Positions 1 to 6,464 are shown, counted from the first letter of the stretch. The stretch is 8,977 nt of DNA from DAOQAU01 sp964640325 (GCA_964640325.1 CAZXID010000042.1:1-8977); one strand, 5' to 3'. Numbers and translations: made by a program. Notes: generated by a model not told the origin, from the letters alone.

Positions 1-43
1 AAAAACGGTAATAACTCAACCAAAAAGTCAATCTAAAAACAGT

Positions 44-715
44 TTAAATAAATTTCAAATGCTCTTTCATTATCTTTAAATCCGGAGCTACTTTTTGAGC
101 CAATTGACTAAAATCTTGGTTACTGCTGGCTTTGGGAGTAACGCCTAAATTATGACTTACATTAAAAATTTGTTTATATTTTTCAAAAACATCTGAAGCA
201 TAGCCGACAACACCACTCCAAGAATCAACCACGTAAGCTTTTTTGCCAAATGTTTTATAATCGGTTAAATCAGCTGATTTATCCAGGTTTACCACAACAA
301 TACTATGATCCACATTTCTGGGCATTGTTTTTTCACCATTTTTTATGAATTCAGTTAAATTAAAAATTTTTACCCCTTTCACTCCATTTAATTCAAGAGC
401 CATCTTTGATAAAATTGCAGATTCTCCACAATTTCCGACTTTTGCAGCTTTAACGTAACGGACTAAAATTTGTAAGTCATTAAATGATTGGTATAAAATT
501 TTTCGATATTGAGACAATAAATTGCTTTTTGCATTTAACCATGTAGACTCAATTCGATTATGTCTTGCAAAAACTCGGCTCAAATAATCGGGCGAAACTC
601 TTTCAAATTCATTATTAACTTTTCTCATGACTGTTTCAGCCAAACGAAGTTCACGATTTCTCGACTGAAAAGAAGTTTGTTTACTATAGGACAAATTTTT
701 TGGCACAATTTTCAT
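44..715 (-). CDS. Hypothetical protein with possible Cys-His-Asp (papain/transglutaminase-like) triad
   Basis: I do not recognise this 223-residue protein as a named family. It has no signal peptide or membrane segment, so it is probably cytoplasmic or exported by a route not visible here. The first 90 residues are basic and probably helical. The middle then shows three motifs in the order and rough spacing of papain/transglutaminase-fold enzymes: GNCGES with Cys96 at the start of a predicted helix, VDHSIVVVN with His137 leading a hydrophobic strand, and YVVDSWSG with Asp164 ending another strand. From this I infer a cysteine protease, transglutaminase or deamidase-like fold, but the substrate is unknown. 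The start ATG has no Shine-Dalgarno sequence. An AT-rich -10-like stretch (TTTATATT) lies directly upstream. The gene follows the alpha-mannosidase by 50 bp on the same strand. The reading frame is confident; the function is tentative. Confidence 0.75.
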   Translation of the reverse strand: MKIVPKNLSYSKQTSFQSRNRELRLAETVMRKVNNEFERVSPDYLSRVFARHNRIESTWLNAKSNLLSQYRKILYQSFNDLQILVRYVKAAKVGNCGESAILSKMALELNGVKGVKIFNLTEFIKNGEKTMPRNVDHSIVVVNLDKSADLTDYKTFGKKAYVVDSWSGVVGYASDVFEKYKQIFNVSHNLGVTPKASSNQDFSQLAQKVAPDLKIMKEHLKFI

Positions 716-765
716 AGCAATATAAAATCAGGTAAAAATAAAAATTGCCTAAAAATTAATATTTT

Positions 766-2916
766 TTAAGTTTTGTTTATAATTATCTTCGGATAAATTT
801 CTTCAATCACACTGTGCCAATTTTCTTTTTCACCGAAACCCAGAGCAAACTCTACAATATTTTCACCCAGCTGTTGTGCGTCAAAAACCTCAAGCGGCGG
901 GCCTGCGGGAGTTGAGCGTGCCGGATTTTTTGGATTTGAAATCATACCAAAAGAGCGAAGAAGTGTGATTAAAAGAAAATTCTTTTTAACTTCATATTCG
1001 CAAAGCCCTTTTGTGACAAATTCAAATCCTTGTGACCAAAGGTATCTTTGCATTGGCGCGGTATTTGTTTTGGCTTCAATCCCTTTATTTTTTGGTAATT
1101 TTTTTCTTATATTATAATCGGGATTAAATTCTCTTCTAATAAGCAAATTCATATCCTCAGAATAAGTTTCTTTTATCGGTTCGGGTAAATTAAAACTTGC
1201 TTGAAGTAAATGATTTTTGGTTTTATTGTTCCAAAAGATTTTAAAATTGAGCAGTTTTGAGCCTTTGTTGAGTGAGATTTCAGTATTTAAAATAGTCGTG
1301 CCTATTTTAAATTTGACCAAAAGTGCGCATTGAAGCTTTCCTTTTCTTAAAATTTTTGAAGAGATAATTTTACTCTCAATACCCTTATCACTTGCTATAG
1401 GTCCAAAATTATAACTATCGCCTTTATCTTTGAAGTCAACAAATTTGATAAAATCTTTATAAACGTTATTGTTTATTTTGTCTTTAACAATGACTTTTCC
1501 GTTTTTAATCGTCAAAGAAACATTATCATTTTCAAGTTTTGTGTCGGAAACCTCTAAATCAAGGGGGTAAAATATTTTAGGATATAATTTATGAGGCATT
1601 GAAAGAAGTTTTGAAGGTTCTTTGCACTCAACTTCTGTCAAATAAGTATAAATATTTTTATAATCTTCAGTTACGGGAATTTTGTGAATATTCTGTAAAA
1701 GTTCACTTGCAAACCCTTTTCTTACACCAATAATTTGACAATCTTTTTCAGATAATTTAGCCGAAGATTCAAACTGGACAACCCCTTCAAAATTAACAGT
1801 TGAAAGATTTATAATCAAAGACGGTTCGCCTGTTTTGAATTTTAATTCTTCAATAATTGTTTCTGCGATTTGCAGAATTTTTTCGTATCTGATTATGTTT
1901 TCTGCGTGAACTTTATCTGTTGAACATCCGCAAATACCATCGTGTGCTTGATTTTGTAACAATAATTTGTAAGCGTATTCAATAATGTTATCATAAGATT
2001 TTGTTTTATACTTGCTTTGGGCAAATTTTTGAAATTTATTTGCAAGGTTTAGCATATAAGAGCATTTTACATTGTATTGCTTAAGCTTCATCCTTGCAGA
2101 ATAACACCCTTGCAAAATAAATGTTTGGGAATTATTCCTGAGCTCACCTTCGTATTTAAATTTAAAATTGTCTTTTACCAGCCTGAAATACTCAAAAGGT
2201 GATGAAAGTACAATTTCATAATCTGTTAAAAATTTATTTACTTCCTTAATCTGCTCTGAAATGTCGCTTTCCAACCCCAAATGGTCTGCGCCGATTGGCA
2301 TTAAAAGAATATCGGAAGATTTTTGGGCGATTTTATCCAAATGATTTTGGATAAAATCGCCTTTTTCTTTAATGCTTAAATTAGTTGAGAAAATATCGTT
2401 AAAATATCCGCGCACTAAGTTAACAGTTTTGATTCCGTTAAAAAGGAACTCTGAAGGGATTTCCTCGGAACAGCCACGCCAAACAACGGCTTTATCTACA
2501 CCAAATTCTTCTAAAATGCGTGGAATATTCTGACTGTGCCCGAAAGTATCGGCAAAATACCCCATAAAATCTTTACAGCCAAGATTTTTTGCATATTTTA
2601 AACCTATTTCAAGATTTTTCTTAAAACACCTTTCATCGGTCAAAAATTCATCAATAAGAGTATAGCAAGGACCTATAAAAAGTTTTTTTTGTTCGATTAA
2701 TTTTCTGATAAGTTTTTCTTTTTCGGGATTAATTTCAAGATAATCTTCTAATGCGGCGGTTTGTCCGTCAAAGTAAAAACAGGGAATCTTCCCTTTCTCT
2801 AATAACTCCAATACCCTGTCAAAAACACGCAAAAGACGAAGCCTAAAGACTTCAAACTCCCTATACCATTCCCTGTCCCAGTGGGTGTGCAGATATGCAA
2901 TAACTTTTTTCTTCAT
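766..2916 (-). CDS. Alpha-mannosidase, glycoside hydrolase family 38
   Basis: This 716-residue protein should hydrolyse terminal alpha-linked mannose with retention, using a zinc site. The family signatures are clear. HTHWDREW at residues 10-17 gives zinc ligands His12 and Asp14. DGQTAALEDYL at 50-60 and IGPCYTLIDEFL at 81-92 are typical of the fold. ADTFGHSQNIP at 122-132 carries the expected nucleophile and zinc ligand Asp123. GCYSARMKLKQYN at 270-282 and NQAHDGICGCS at 322-332 follow, with zinc ligand His325. The region after about residue 350 is the beta-rich C-terminal part. The protein is shorter than many family members, which run from about 800 to over 1000 residues, but all catalytic motifs are present. 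No signal peptide is visible, so it probably acts in the cytoplasm on imported mannosides such as N-glycan fragments. That substrate is inference. The start is fixed because the zinc motif begins at residue 10. No Shine-Dalgarno sequence precedes it; its upstream region is a near copy of the pilin promoters. Confidence 0.95.
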   Translation of the reverse strand: MKKKVIAYLHTHWDREWYREFEVFRLRLLRVFDRVLELLEKGKIPCFYFDGQTAALEDYLEINPEKEKLIRKLIEQKKLFIGPCYTLIDEFLTDERCFKKNLEIGLKYAKNLGCKDFMGYFADTFGHSQNIPRILEEFGVDKAVVWRGCSEEIPSEFLFNGIKTVNLVRGYFNDIFSTNLSIKEKGDFIQNHLDKIAQKSSDILLMPIGADHLGLESDISEQIKEVNKFLTDYEIVLSSPFEYFRLVKDNFKFKYEGELRNNSQTFILQGCYSARMKLKQYNVKCSYMLNLANKFQKFAQSKYKTKSYDNIIEYAYKLLLQNQAHDGICGCSTDKVHAENIIRYEKILQIAETIIEELKFKTGEPSLIINLSTVNFEGVVQFESSAKLSEKDCQIIGVRKGFASELLQNIHKIPVTEDYKNIYTYLTEVECKEPSKLLSMPHKLYPKIFYPLDLEVSDTKLENDNVSLTIKNGKVIVKDKINNNVYKDFIKFVDFKDKGDSYNFGPIASDKGIESKIISSKILRKGKLQCALLVKFKIGTTILNTEISLNKGSKLLNFKIFWNNKTKNHLLQASFNLPEPIKETYSEDMNLLIRREFNPDYNIRKKLPKNKGIEAKTNTAPMQRYLWSQGFEFVTKGLCEYEVKKNFLLITLLRSFGMISNPKNPARSTPAGPPLEVFDAQQLGENIVEFALGFGEKENWHSVIEEIYPKIIINKT

Positions 2917-2960
2917 TTAATTATATTACTCTATTCAAAATAAAAAGTGAATAAATTTAC
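2911..2960 (-). promoter_or_regulatory. Putative alpha-mannosidase promoter, third copy of the pilin promoter-start repeat
   Basis: This block matches the DNA spanning the starts of both pilin genes (4325-4374 and 5073-5122) at 46 of 50 positions without gaps. The four differences are all transitions. Read on the minus strand it contains TTCACT (2946-2951), a 17-nt spacer, TAATAT (2923-2928), 6 nt, then the ATG of the alpha-mannosidase. A TATAAT also occurs at 2920-2925, overlapping the first hexamer. Similarity fades just inside the coding region and abruptly at the HepT side, close to the hepT stop codon. Promoter function is inferred from the hexamers and from conservation in front of three genes. 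Confidence 0.55.
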
Positions 2961-2965
2961 ATTTA

Positions 2966-3313
2966 TTACTTAAAACTGTCCAAAATTTTTTTTATTTGTT
3001 TTTCTAAAATAGGCAAATCATCTTGAATAACTAGCCAAACTCTATACGCATCAACTTCATAATAACCGTGTATTAGTCTATTTCTCATGGAAACAATTGC
3101 AGGAAAAGGAATTTCAGTATATTTTTTTTGCAGCTCTTTTGAAATTTTACCTGCTGATTCACCTATAATCGCTATATTCAAAAGTACAGCCTGAACACAC
3201 ATATTTGAGTTAATAAAATCATCATACTCCATGTCTTTTGTATAGTCTTTTATCGTATTTATAGCCTTTAGAATATCCTCAATATAATCTTCATCAAAAC
3301 GATTTGTTTTCAT
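2966..3313 (-). CDS. hepT: HepT-like HEPN-domain RNase toxin (DUF86)
   Basis: This 115-residue, all-helical protein is the toxin of a HEPN/MNT type VII toxin-antitoxin pair. It carries the diagnostic RX4HXY active-site motif in MRNRLIHGYY: Arg77, His82 and Tyr84. In characterised members (Shewanella HepT) these residues form the RNase site, and the tyrosine is the one modified with AMP by MntA. The helix IGESAGKISKELQ at 50-62 is also typical of the family, and the length is normal. Its ATG overlaps the mntA stop codon by 4 bases (ATGA arrangement), which implies translational coupling and co-regulation by antitoxin translation. No separate Shine-Dalgarno sequence is needed or obvious. All motif residues are intact, so an active toxin is expected. 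Confidence 0.93.
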   Translation of the reverse strand: MKTNRFDEDYIEDILKAINTIKDYTKDMEYDDFINSNMCVQAVLLNIAIIGESAGKISKELQKKYTEIPFPAIVSMRNRLIHGYYEVDAYRVWLVIQDDLPILEKQIKKILDSFK

Positions 3314-3609
3314 AAATACATGACCTCTTTTAAAATTCTTTCGCCTATTTTAGGCTTGAGATTTGACTTAATAACAAGGTCAACTTTTATCCCTAAAATT
3401 TTACTCAACCAGTCTTCAAAAATACAAATCCCTAATAAAGAAAGTTTTGAATTTTCTTTCAATTCAACTAAGACATCCAAATCACTTTCATTAGTTTGGT
3501 TATTATTCACATATGAACCAAAAATCCCAATTTGTTCAACGTCAAACCTTGAGCGCAACTCGGACTTTATTTTCTTAATCTGTTTTACAATATCTTGCTT
3601 ATTTTTCAT
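3310..3609 (-). CDS. mntA: MntA-like minimal nucleotidyltransferase antitoxin
   Basis: This 99-residue protein is a minimal nucleotidyltransferase of the MNT family, the antitoxin partner of HepT. The GSX10DXD signature is complete: GIFGSY with Gly31-Ser32, then Asp43 and Asp45 in ESDLDVLVEL. A third acidic residue is likely Asp77 in KVDLVI. In the studied systems the enzyme neutralises HepT by transferring AMP units from ATP to the tyrosine of the RX4HXY motif. It lies upstream of hepT with a 4-base overlap, the usual antitoxin-first order for this module. Just before its start, at the end of the pilin array, is a good extended -10 promoter, so the pair is likely transcribed on its own. The ATG has no Shine-Dalgarno sequence and lies 6 nt after the -10, so the message may be leaderless. 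Confidence 0.93.
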   Translation of the reverse strand: MKNKQDIVKQIKKIKSELRSRFDVEQIGIFGSYVNNNQTNESDLDVLVELKENSKLSLLGICIFEDWLSKILGIKVDLVIKSNLKPKIGERILKEVMYL

Positions 3610-3615
3610 ACCGCG

Positions 3616-3644
3616 ATTATAACATATTTTTTATTAATCTACAA
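3616..3644 (-). promoter_or_regulatory. Promoter of mntA-hepT with extended -10
   Basis: On the minus strand a perfect TATAAT (3616-3621) is preceded by TGT, giving the extended -10 form TGNTATAAT. A weak -35 TTGTAG (3639-3644) sits 17 nt upstream. Only CGCGGT separates the -10 from the mntA ATG, so the predicted transcription start falls on or next to the start codon. Confidence 0.65.
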
Positions 3645-3661
3645 TCAACATTATTTTAAAT

Positions 3662-4330
3662 TTAAGGTAGGTTTTTAAAATAGTCTTTTTCGTTAACTGC
3701 TCTAAACGCACAACCTAAGCCATTAAAACTTGTTGTGCTATTATTACAATAACCGCCATTTGTATAGGTATTCTTTGTGCCAACAGGTAATAGATTATCA
3801 TTGGGCATTAATTGAAAACAAAAAAGATCATATCCGCCCCGATTTGGCCCTTTGTTCCAGCCATTTATATCTACCCAAAAGAAAATTATTGCACCACCAT
3901 ATACTGGGCTTACAAGCATTCCGTCAACCGTATAAAATTTATTTACAAAATTTGAACCATTCATAAATGAAGCCTTATTCGTATAATTTTTGTACGAACT
4001 TGCAGCTGCAGGTGGACAATTTGATTCAGGAGCGCAATTATTTATTACATTAAAATAAGGCAACATTAAATTTTTAATTTCAGCAGAAGAATTATATGGG
4101 GATGTCTGAAATTTTAAATAAATAGAAGCACCTTCATCAGCTTTCATTTGTGTAATCGCCTGAGAAATCACCGAATAACTTTTTTTAAAAGCAGTTTCCA
4201 AATCTTTTCGCTCAATATTTTTCATAATATTGGGCAGGGTAAGAGCTGCAACTACACCGATTATAGTAAGAGTTATCAAAACCTCGACAAGAGTAAACGC
4301 AAAATTTTTCATACCAAAACTTCTCTTCAT
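3662..4330 (-). CDS. Type IV pilin-like / pseudopilin protein, tandem copy 1
   Basis: This 222-residue protein has a class III/type IV prepilin signal. A short basic leader ends at Ala11, followed by FTLVEVLITLTIIGVVAAL, with Glu16 at position +5 of the mature protein and a single hydrophobic helix to about residue 33. Prepilin peptidase would cut between Ala11 and Phe12; Ala instead of Gly at -1 is slightly unusual. The globular part has a Cys pair (Cys99, Cys105) and C-terminal Cys195 and Cys207, suggesting disulfides. The loop VDINGWNKGPNRGGYDLF (153-170) resembles the acidic C-terminal loop of GspG-type pseudopilins. It should be assembled into a pilus or secretion pseudopilus, but no assembly genes lie nearby. 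The start is uncertain: ATG at 4330 matches the shared promoter geometry, while the in-frame ATG at 4312 (MKNFAF) has a weak AGAAG before it. It is a tandem paralog of the gene at 4392-5078. Confidence 0.92.
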   Translation of the reverse strand: MKRSFGMKNFAFTLVEVLITLTIIGVVAALTLPNIMKNIERKDLETAFKKSYSVISQAITQMKADEGASIYLKFQTSPYNSSAEIKNLMLPYFNVINNCAPESNCPPAAASSYKNYTNKASFMNGSNFVNKFYTVDGMLVSPVYGGAIIFFWVDINGWNKGPNRGGYDLFCFQLMPNDNLLPVGTKNTYTNGGYCNNSTTSFNGLGCAFRAVNEKDYFKNLP

Positions 4331-4383
4331 TTAATCATATTACTCTATTCAAAATGAAAAGTGAACAAGTTTACAAAATTAAT
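4209..4383 (-). repeat. Perfect 175-bp direct repeat, copy 1 (pilin 5' end and upstream DNA)
   Basis: These 175 bases are identical to 4957-5131. The block covers the first 122 coding bases of the pilin (prepilin signal and helix) plus about 53 bases of upstream non-coding DNA. Inside it lies the putative promoter: TTCACT at 4360-4365, 17 nt, TAATAT at 4337-4342, then 6 nt to the ATG at 4330. Differences between the two pilin genes begin immediately outside the block. Confidence 0.9.
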
Positions 4384-4391
4384 CAAAATTT

Positions 4392-5078
4392 TTAAGGTAA
4401 ATTTTTAAAATAGTCTTTTTCTTTAACTGCACGATATGCACAAGTATAACCATTAGTTACATATATTGAACTTGTGCTACATTGAGTCGCACTTGAATAT
4501 AATGTTCCCGAAGTTCCCATAGGCAAAACACTATCATTTTGCATGATTTCAAACAAAAATAAATCATACCCTGCTCGGTTAGGTTTTTTGCCCCATCCGT
4601 TTGTATCTACCCAAATAGCTACATTATCATTTGGGCTTCCATAAACAGTAGGAGAAATAAGCATTCCATCAGCAGTATAAAATTTTTCTGTAAATAAAGA
4701 AGTGTCACCAAAATCACTATTATTACTAAAGTTTTTGTAGTCAAGAGAATTTGATGGGGGGCACAAATTACTTGGAGTACATTTATTTATAACATTAAAA
4801 TAAGGCATCATCGCATTTTTTAAAACAGTACTGTTCGAGGAAGAATTATCAACTTTATTATAATAAGCCCAAACAGCACCTTCTTGGGCTTTCATTTGTG
4901 CAATTGCTTGAGAAATCACCGAATAGCTTTTTTTAAAAGCGGTTTCCAAATCTTTGCGCTCAATATTTTTCATAATATTGGGCAGGGTAAGAGCTGCAAC
5001 TACACCGATTATAGTAAGAGTTATCAAAACCTCGACAAGAGTAAACGCAAAATTTTTCATACCAAAACTTCTCTTCAT
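4392..5078 (-). CDS. Type IV pilin-like / pseudopilin protein, tandem copy 2
   Basis: This 228-residue protein has the same N-terminal 59 residues as its downstream neighbour: a leader ending at Ala11, then FTLVEVLITLTIIGVVAAL with Glu16 at mature position +5. The two proteins diverge strongly from about residue 65. They share a framework: YFNVIN, a Cys-x5-Cys pair (Cys100, Cys106), a KFYT.DGML strand, the loop WVDTNGWGKKPNRAGYDLF (156-174), C-terminal Cys200 and Cys213, and the end KDYFKNLP. The middle and the segment before the last Cys are different. Export and processing by a prepilin peptidase into a pilus or pseudopilus is expected from the family. ATG at 5078 fits the shared promoter; ATG at 5060 is the alternative start. 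Only about 60 bp separate it from the next pilin, so co-transcription is also possible. Confidence 0.92.
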   Translation of the reverse strand: MKRSFGMKNFAFTLVEVLITLTIIGVVAALTLPNIMKNIERKDLETAFKKSYSVISQAIAQMKAQEGAVWAYYNKVDNSSSNSTVLKNAMMPYFNVINKCTPSNLCPPSNSLDYKNFSNNSDFGDTSLFTEKFYTADGMLISPTVYGSPNDNVAIWVDTNGWGKKPNRAGYDLFLFEIMQNDSVLPMGTSGTLYSSATQCSTSSIYVTNGYTCAYRAVKEKDYFKNLP

Positions 5079-5131
5079 TTAATCATATTACTCTATTCAA
5101 AATGAAAAGTGAACAAGTTTACAAAATTAAT
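4957..5131 (-). repeat. Perfect 175-bp direct repeat, copy 2 (pilin 5' end and upstream DNA)
   Basis: This block is identical to 4209-4383, offset by 748 bp. It contains the same putative promoter (TTCACT at 5108-5113, TAATAT at 5085-5090) and the pilin start at 5078. It ends at the last base before the stop codon of the upstream DUF2229-type gene. Together with the similar 3' ends (3661-3700 against 4391-4430) it marks a tandem duplication of about 0.75 kb. Confidence 0.9.
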
Positions 5132-6226
5132 TTAATTCAAAAAGTCAAAATCAAGTATTTCATCTTTATTTTCAGGTGTTTCTTTAACTTTGATAAAATT
5201 TGTATTAGGGATATATTCATCCTCGGAAAGCTTTATTTTATTAATTATTTTAGCTCTTTTTTTTCTATAGAGCATATCTACAAAGGCTTCCAATCTGGTT
5301 ACAAATCCTGCTTCGCCGGTGTGCTCGTCTATGGTTAAATTTAAAACAGCTTTTTTAAATTTTTTAGCCTTTCTGTTAATTCTTTCTATCATTAAAGAAT
5401 CGGGCCCGCATCCAAAGGCGGTCAGATTTATAATCCCGTCAACTTTATTATCTTTAAGATAATGTCCGGCGCATCCTGTCATTTCATATTCATTTGCCCA
5501 GTAAAGCTTTTGATTAAGTACGTTTATACCCTCTTGCATCTGCTCAATAGTAAGTTCGTTTGCACTGTAAACCTTAACATCCATTTCATTCAATTTATCG
5601 AAAATTCTCATTGAAACCTGTTCATCATAAATGTTGTAAGGATGAGATACAAGCGCAACCGAAATAGGATATTCCTTTGTTTCCTGAGAGATAAAAACTT
5701 TCCCCTGCAGTGCATAGCTCATTGCCTGCTTGTAATTCATGCCCGAACGTGACATAATCTTAAAATTATTATAGACTTTCCAGCCAACTTTTGATGCCTT
5801 TTTAATTCTTTTTTCGTCGGTTATTCCAAACGGTCCGACAATTTCTTTTAAAAATTCGTAAAATCCCTGATTTTTTTCTGATTTATCAAATGTAGCTTCA
5901 ATCATTTGAAAATCTTTTTTAACGACATTTCTTATTAAATCCGGAAGCCCCCGTATTTTTGAGCAGTTATAAATTTTAGGAGCAATTGATTGGAAAGAAG
6001 GAACAAAAATTTTCTCAACGCCTTTGTCAATTAAATTCAAAACGTGTCCGACATAAACCTTGACGGGAAGGCAAGTTTCACTCACCACAAGGGAAGAACC
6101 TTTCGCAAGAGTTTTTTTGGTTGTTTTATCAGATAAAACTATTTCAATTCCCAAATCGGTAAAAAACCCGTATAAAAACGGATAATTAGCGTAAAATGAC
6201 ATTGCTCTTGGTATACCTATTTGCAT
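5132..6226 (-). CDS. COG3580/DUF2229-type protein related to 2-hydroxyacyl-CoA dehydratase components
   Basis: From the ATG at 6226 this is a 364-residue protein beginning MQIGIPRAMSFYANYPF, the usual start of this family. Hallmarks in order are VVSETCLPVKVYVGHV (Cys52), FVPSF followed by NCSKIRGLPD (Cys88), MTGCAGHYL (Cys252), FGCGPDSL (Cys273) and DEHTGEAGFVTRLEAF near residue 300. These cysteines suggest a bound iron-sulfur cluster, as in 2-hydroxyglutaryl-CoA dehydratase D components. Members are often fused to or located next to an ATP-dependent activator; neither is seen here, so the reaction is unknown. It is probably cytoplasmic. The frame extends further upstream to ATG 6250 and TTG 6268. 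I prefer 6226 because the conserved family start lies there and AAAGAG precedes it by 6 nt. ATG 6250 has a -10-like hexamer 6 nt upstream and would add eight non-conserved residues. Confidence 0.88.
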   Translation of the reverse strand: MQIGIPRAMSFYANYPFLYGFFTDLGIEIVLSDKTTKKTLAKGSSLVVSETCLPVKVYVGHVLNLIDKGVEKIFVPSFQSIAPKIYNCSKIRGLPDLIRNVVKKDFQMIEATFDKSEKNQGFYEFLKEIVGPFGITDEKRIKKASKVGWKVYNNFKIMSRSGMNYKQAMSYALQGKVFISQETKEYPISVALVSHPYNIYDEQVSMRIFDKLNEMDVKVYSANELTIEQMQEGINVLNQKLYWANEYEMTGCAGHYLKDNKVDGIINLTAFGCGPDSLMIERINRKAKKFKKAVLNLTIDEHTGEAGFVTRLEAFVDMLYRKKRAKIINKIKLSEDEYIPNTNFIKVKETPENKDEILDFDFLN

Positions 6227-6256
6227 TTTTGTCTCTTTTTCTACATTCATAGCAGT

Positions 6257-6262
6257 ATGATA
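6257..6262 (-). promoter_or_regulatory. Possible -10 element of the DUF2229-type gene
   Basis: TATCAT on the minus strand matches the -10 consensus at five of six positions and sits 6 nt before the in-frame ATG at 6250. No convincing -35 is present at the usual distance (TAGCAA is the nearest). The call rests mainly on the same 6-nt spacing seen for other minus-strand genes. Confidence 0.3.
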
Positions 6263-6284
6263 ATCCAAACAAAAAATAATTGCT

Positions 6285-6440
6285 AGTTAGAGGTAAATAG
6301 GAAATGATGAATAGAAGTGAATAAGAAGCCAAGAGGCGAAGACGTTTAGAAGCGTAGCAGAATAATCCACGCATCTACGCATCTTATCTTCTTTAAATTA
6401 TTCACCCCTTCACCCTCCACCTCTCACTTTTCACTTTTCA
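6285..6440. repeat. Intergenic repeat element with degenerate heptad arms and inverted ends
   Basis: This non-coding stretch has visible internal order. The right arm (6398-6439), read on the minus strand, is a run of related 7-8-mers: GAAAAGT twice, then GAGAGGT, GGAGGGT, GAAGGGGT and GAATAAT. The left arm (6290-6325) on the plus strand is a similar purine-rich run including AGAAGTGAATAAG. GTGAATAA at 6317-6324 is exactly inverted as TTATTCAC at 6398-6405. The centre holds a perfect tandem ACGCATCT (6369-6384). No transposase or protein frame fits. It looks like a small dispersed intergenic repeat or MITE-like element, comparable in style to the short heptanucleotide repeats known from cyanobacteria. 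Dispersal cannot be tested from one window. Confidence 0.5.
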
Positions 6441-6464
6441 AATAGCCCAGGCGGATAACCGTTT

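Noticed and set aside
1..43. Feature at the left edge
   Set aside because: Too short and AT-rich; no hairpin terminator or gene end can be recognised.
3320..3622. Plus-strand frame opposite mntA
   Set aside because: mntA on the other strand has the complete nucleotidyltransferase signature; this frame has no recognisable features.
5132..6268. TTG start at 6268 for the DUF2229-type gene
   Set aside because: No Shine-Dalgarno sequence, it overlaps the likely -10 element, and the extra residues lie before the conserved family start MQIGIPR.
6186..6374. A 62-codon minus-strand frame beginning MRGLFCYASKRLRLL
   Set aside because: It overlaps the intergenic repeat element and the start of the DUF2229-type gene in another frame and has no ribosome binding site; it is most likely a chance frame in repeat DNA.
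6398..6439. CRISPR array
   Set aside because: The 7-8 bp units are adjacent, degenerate and have no spacers; no cas genes are present.
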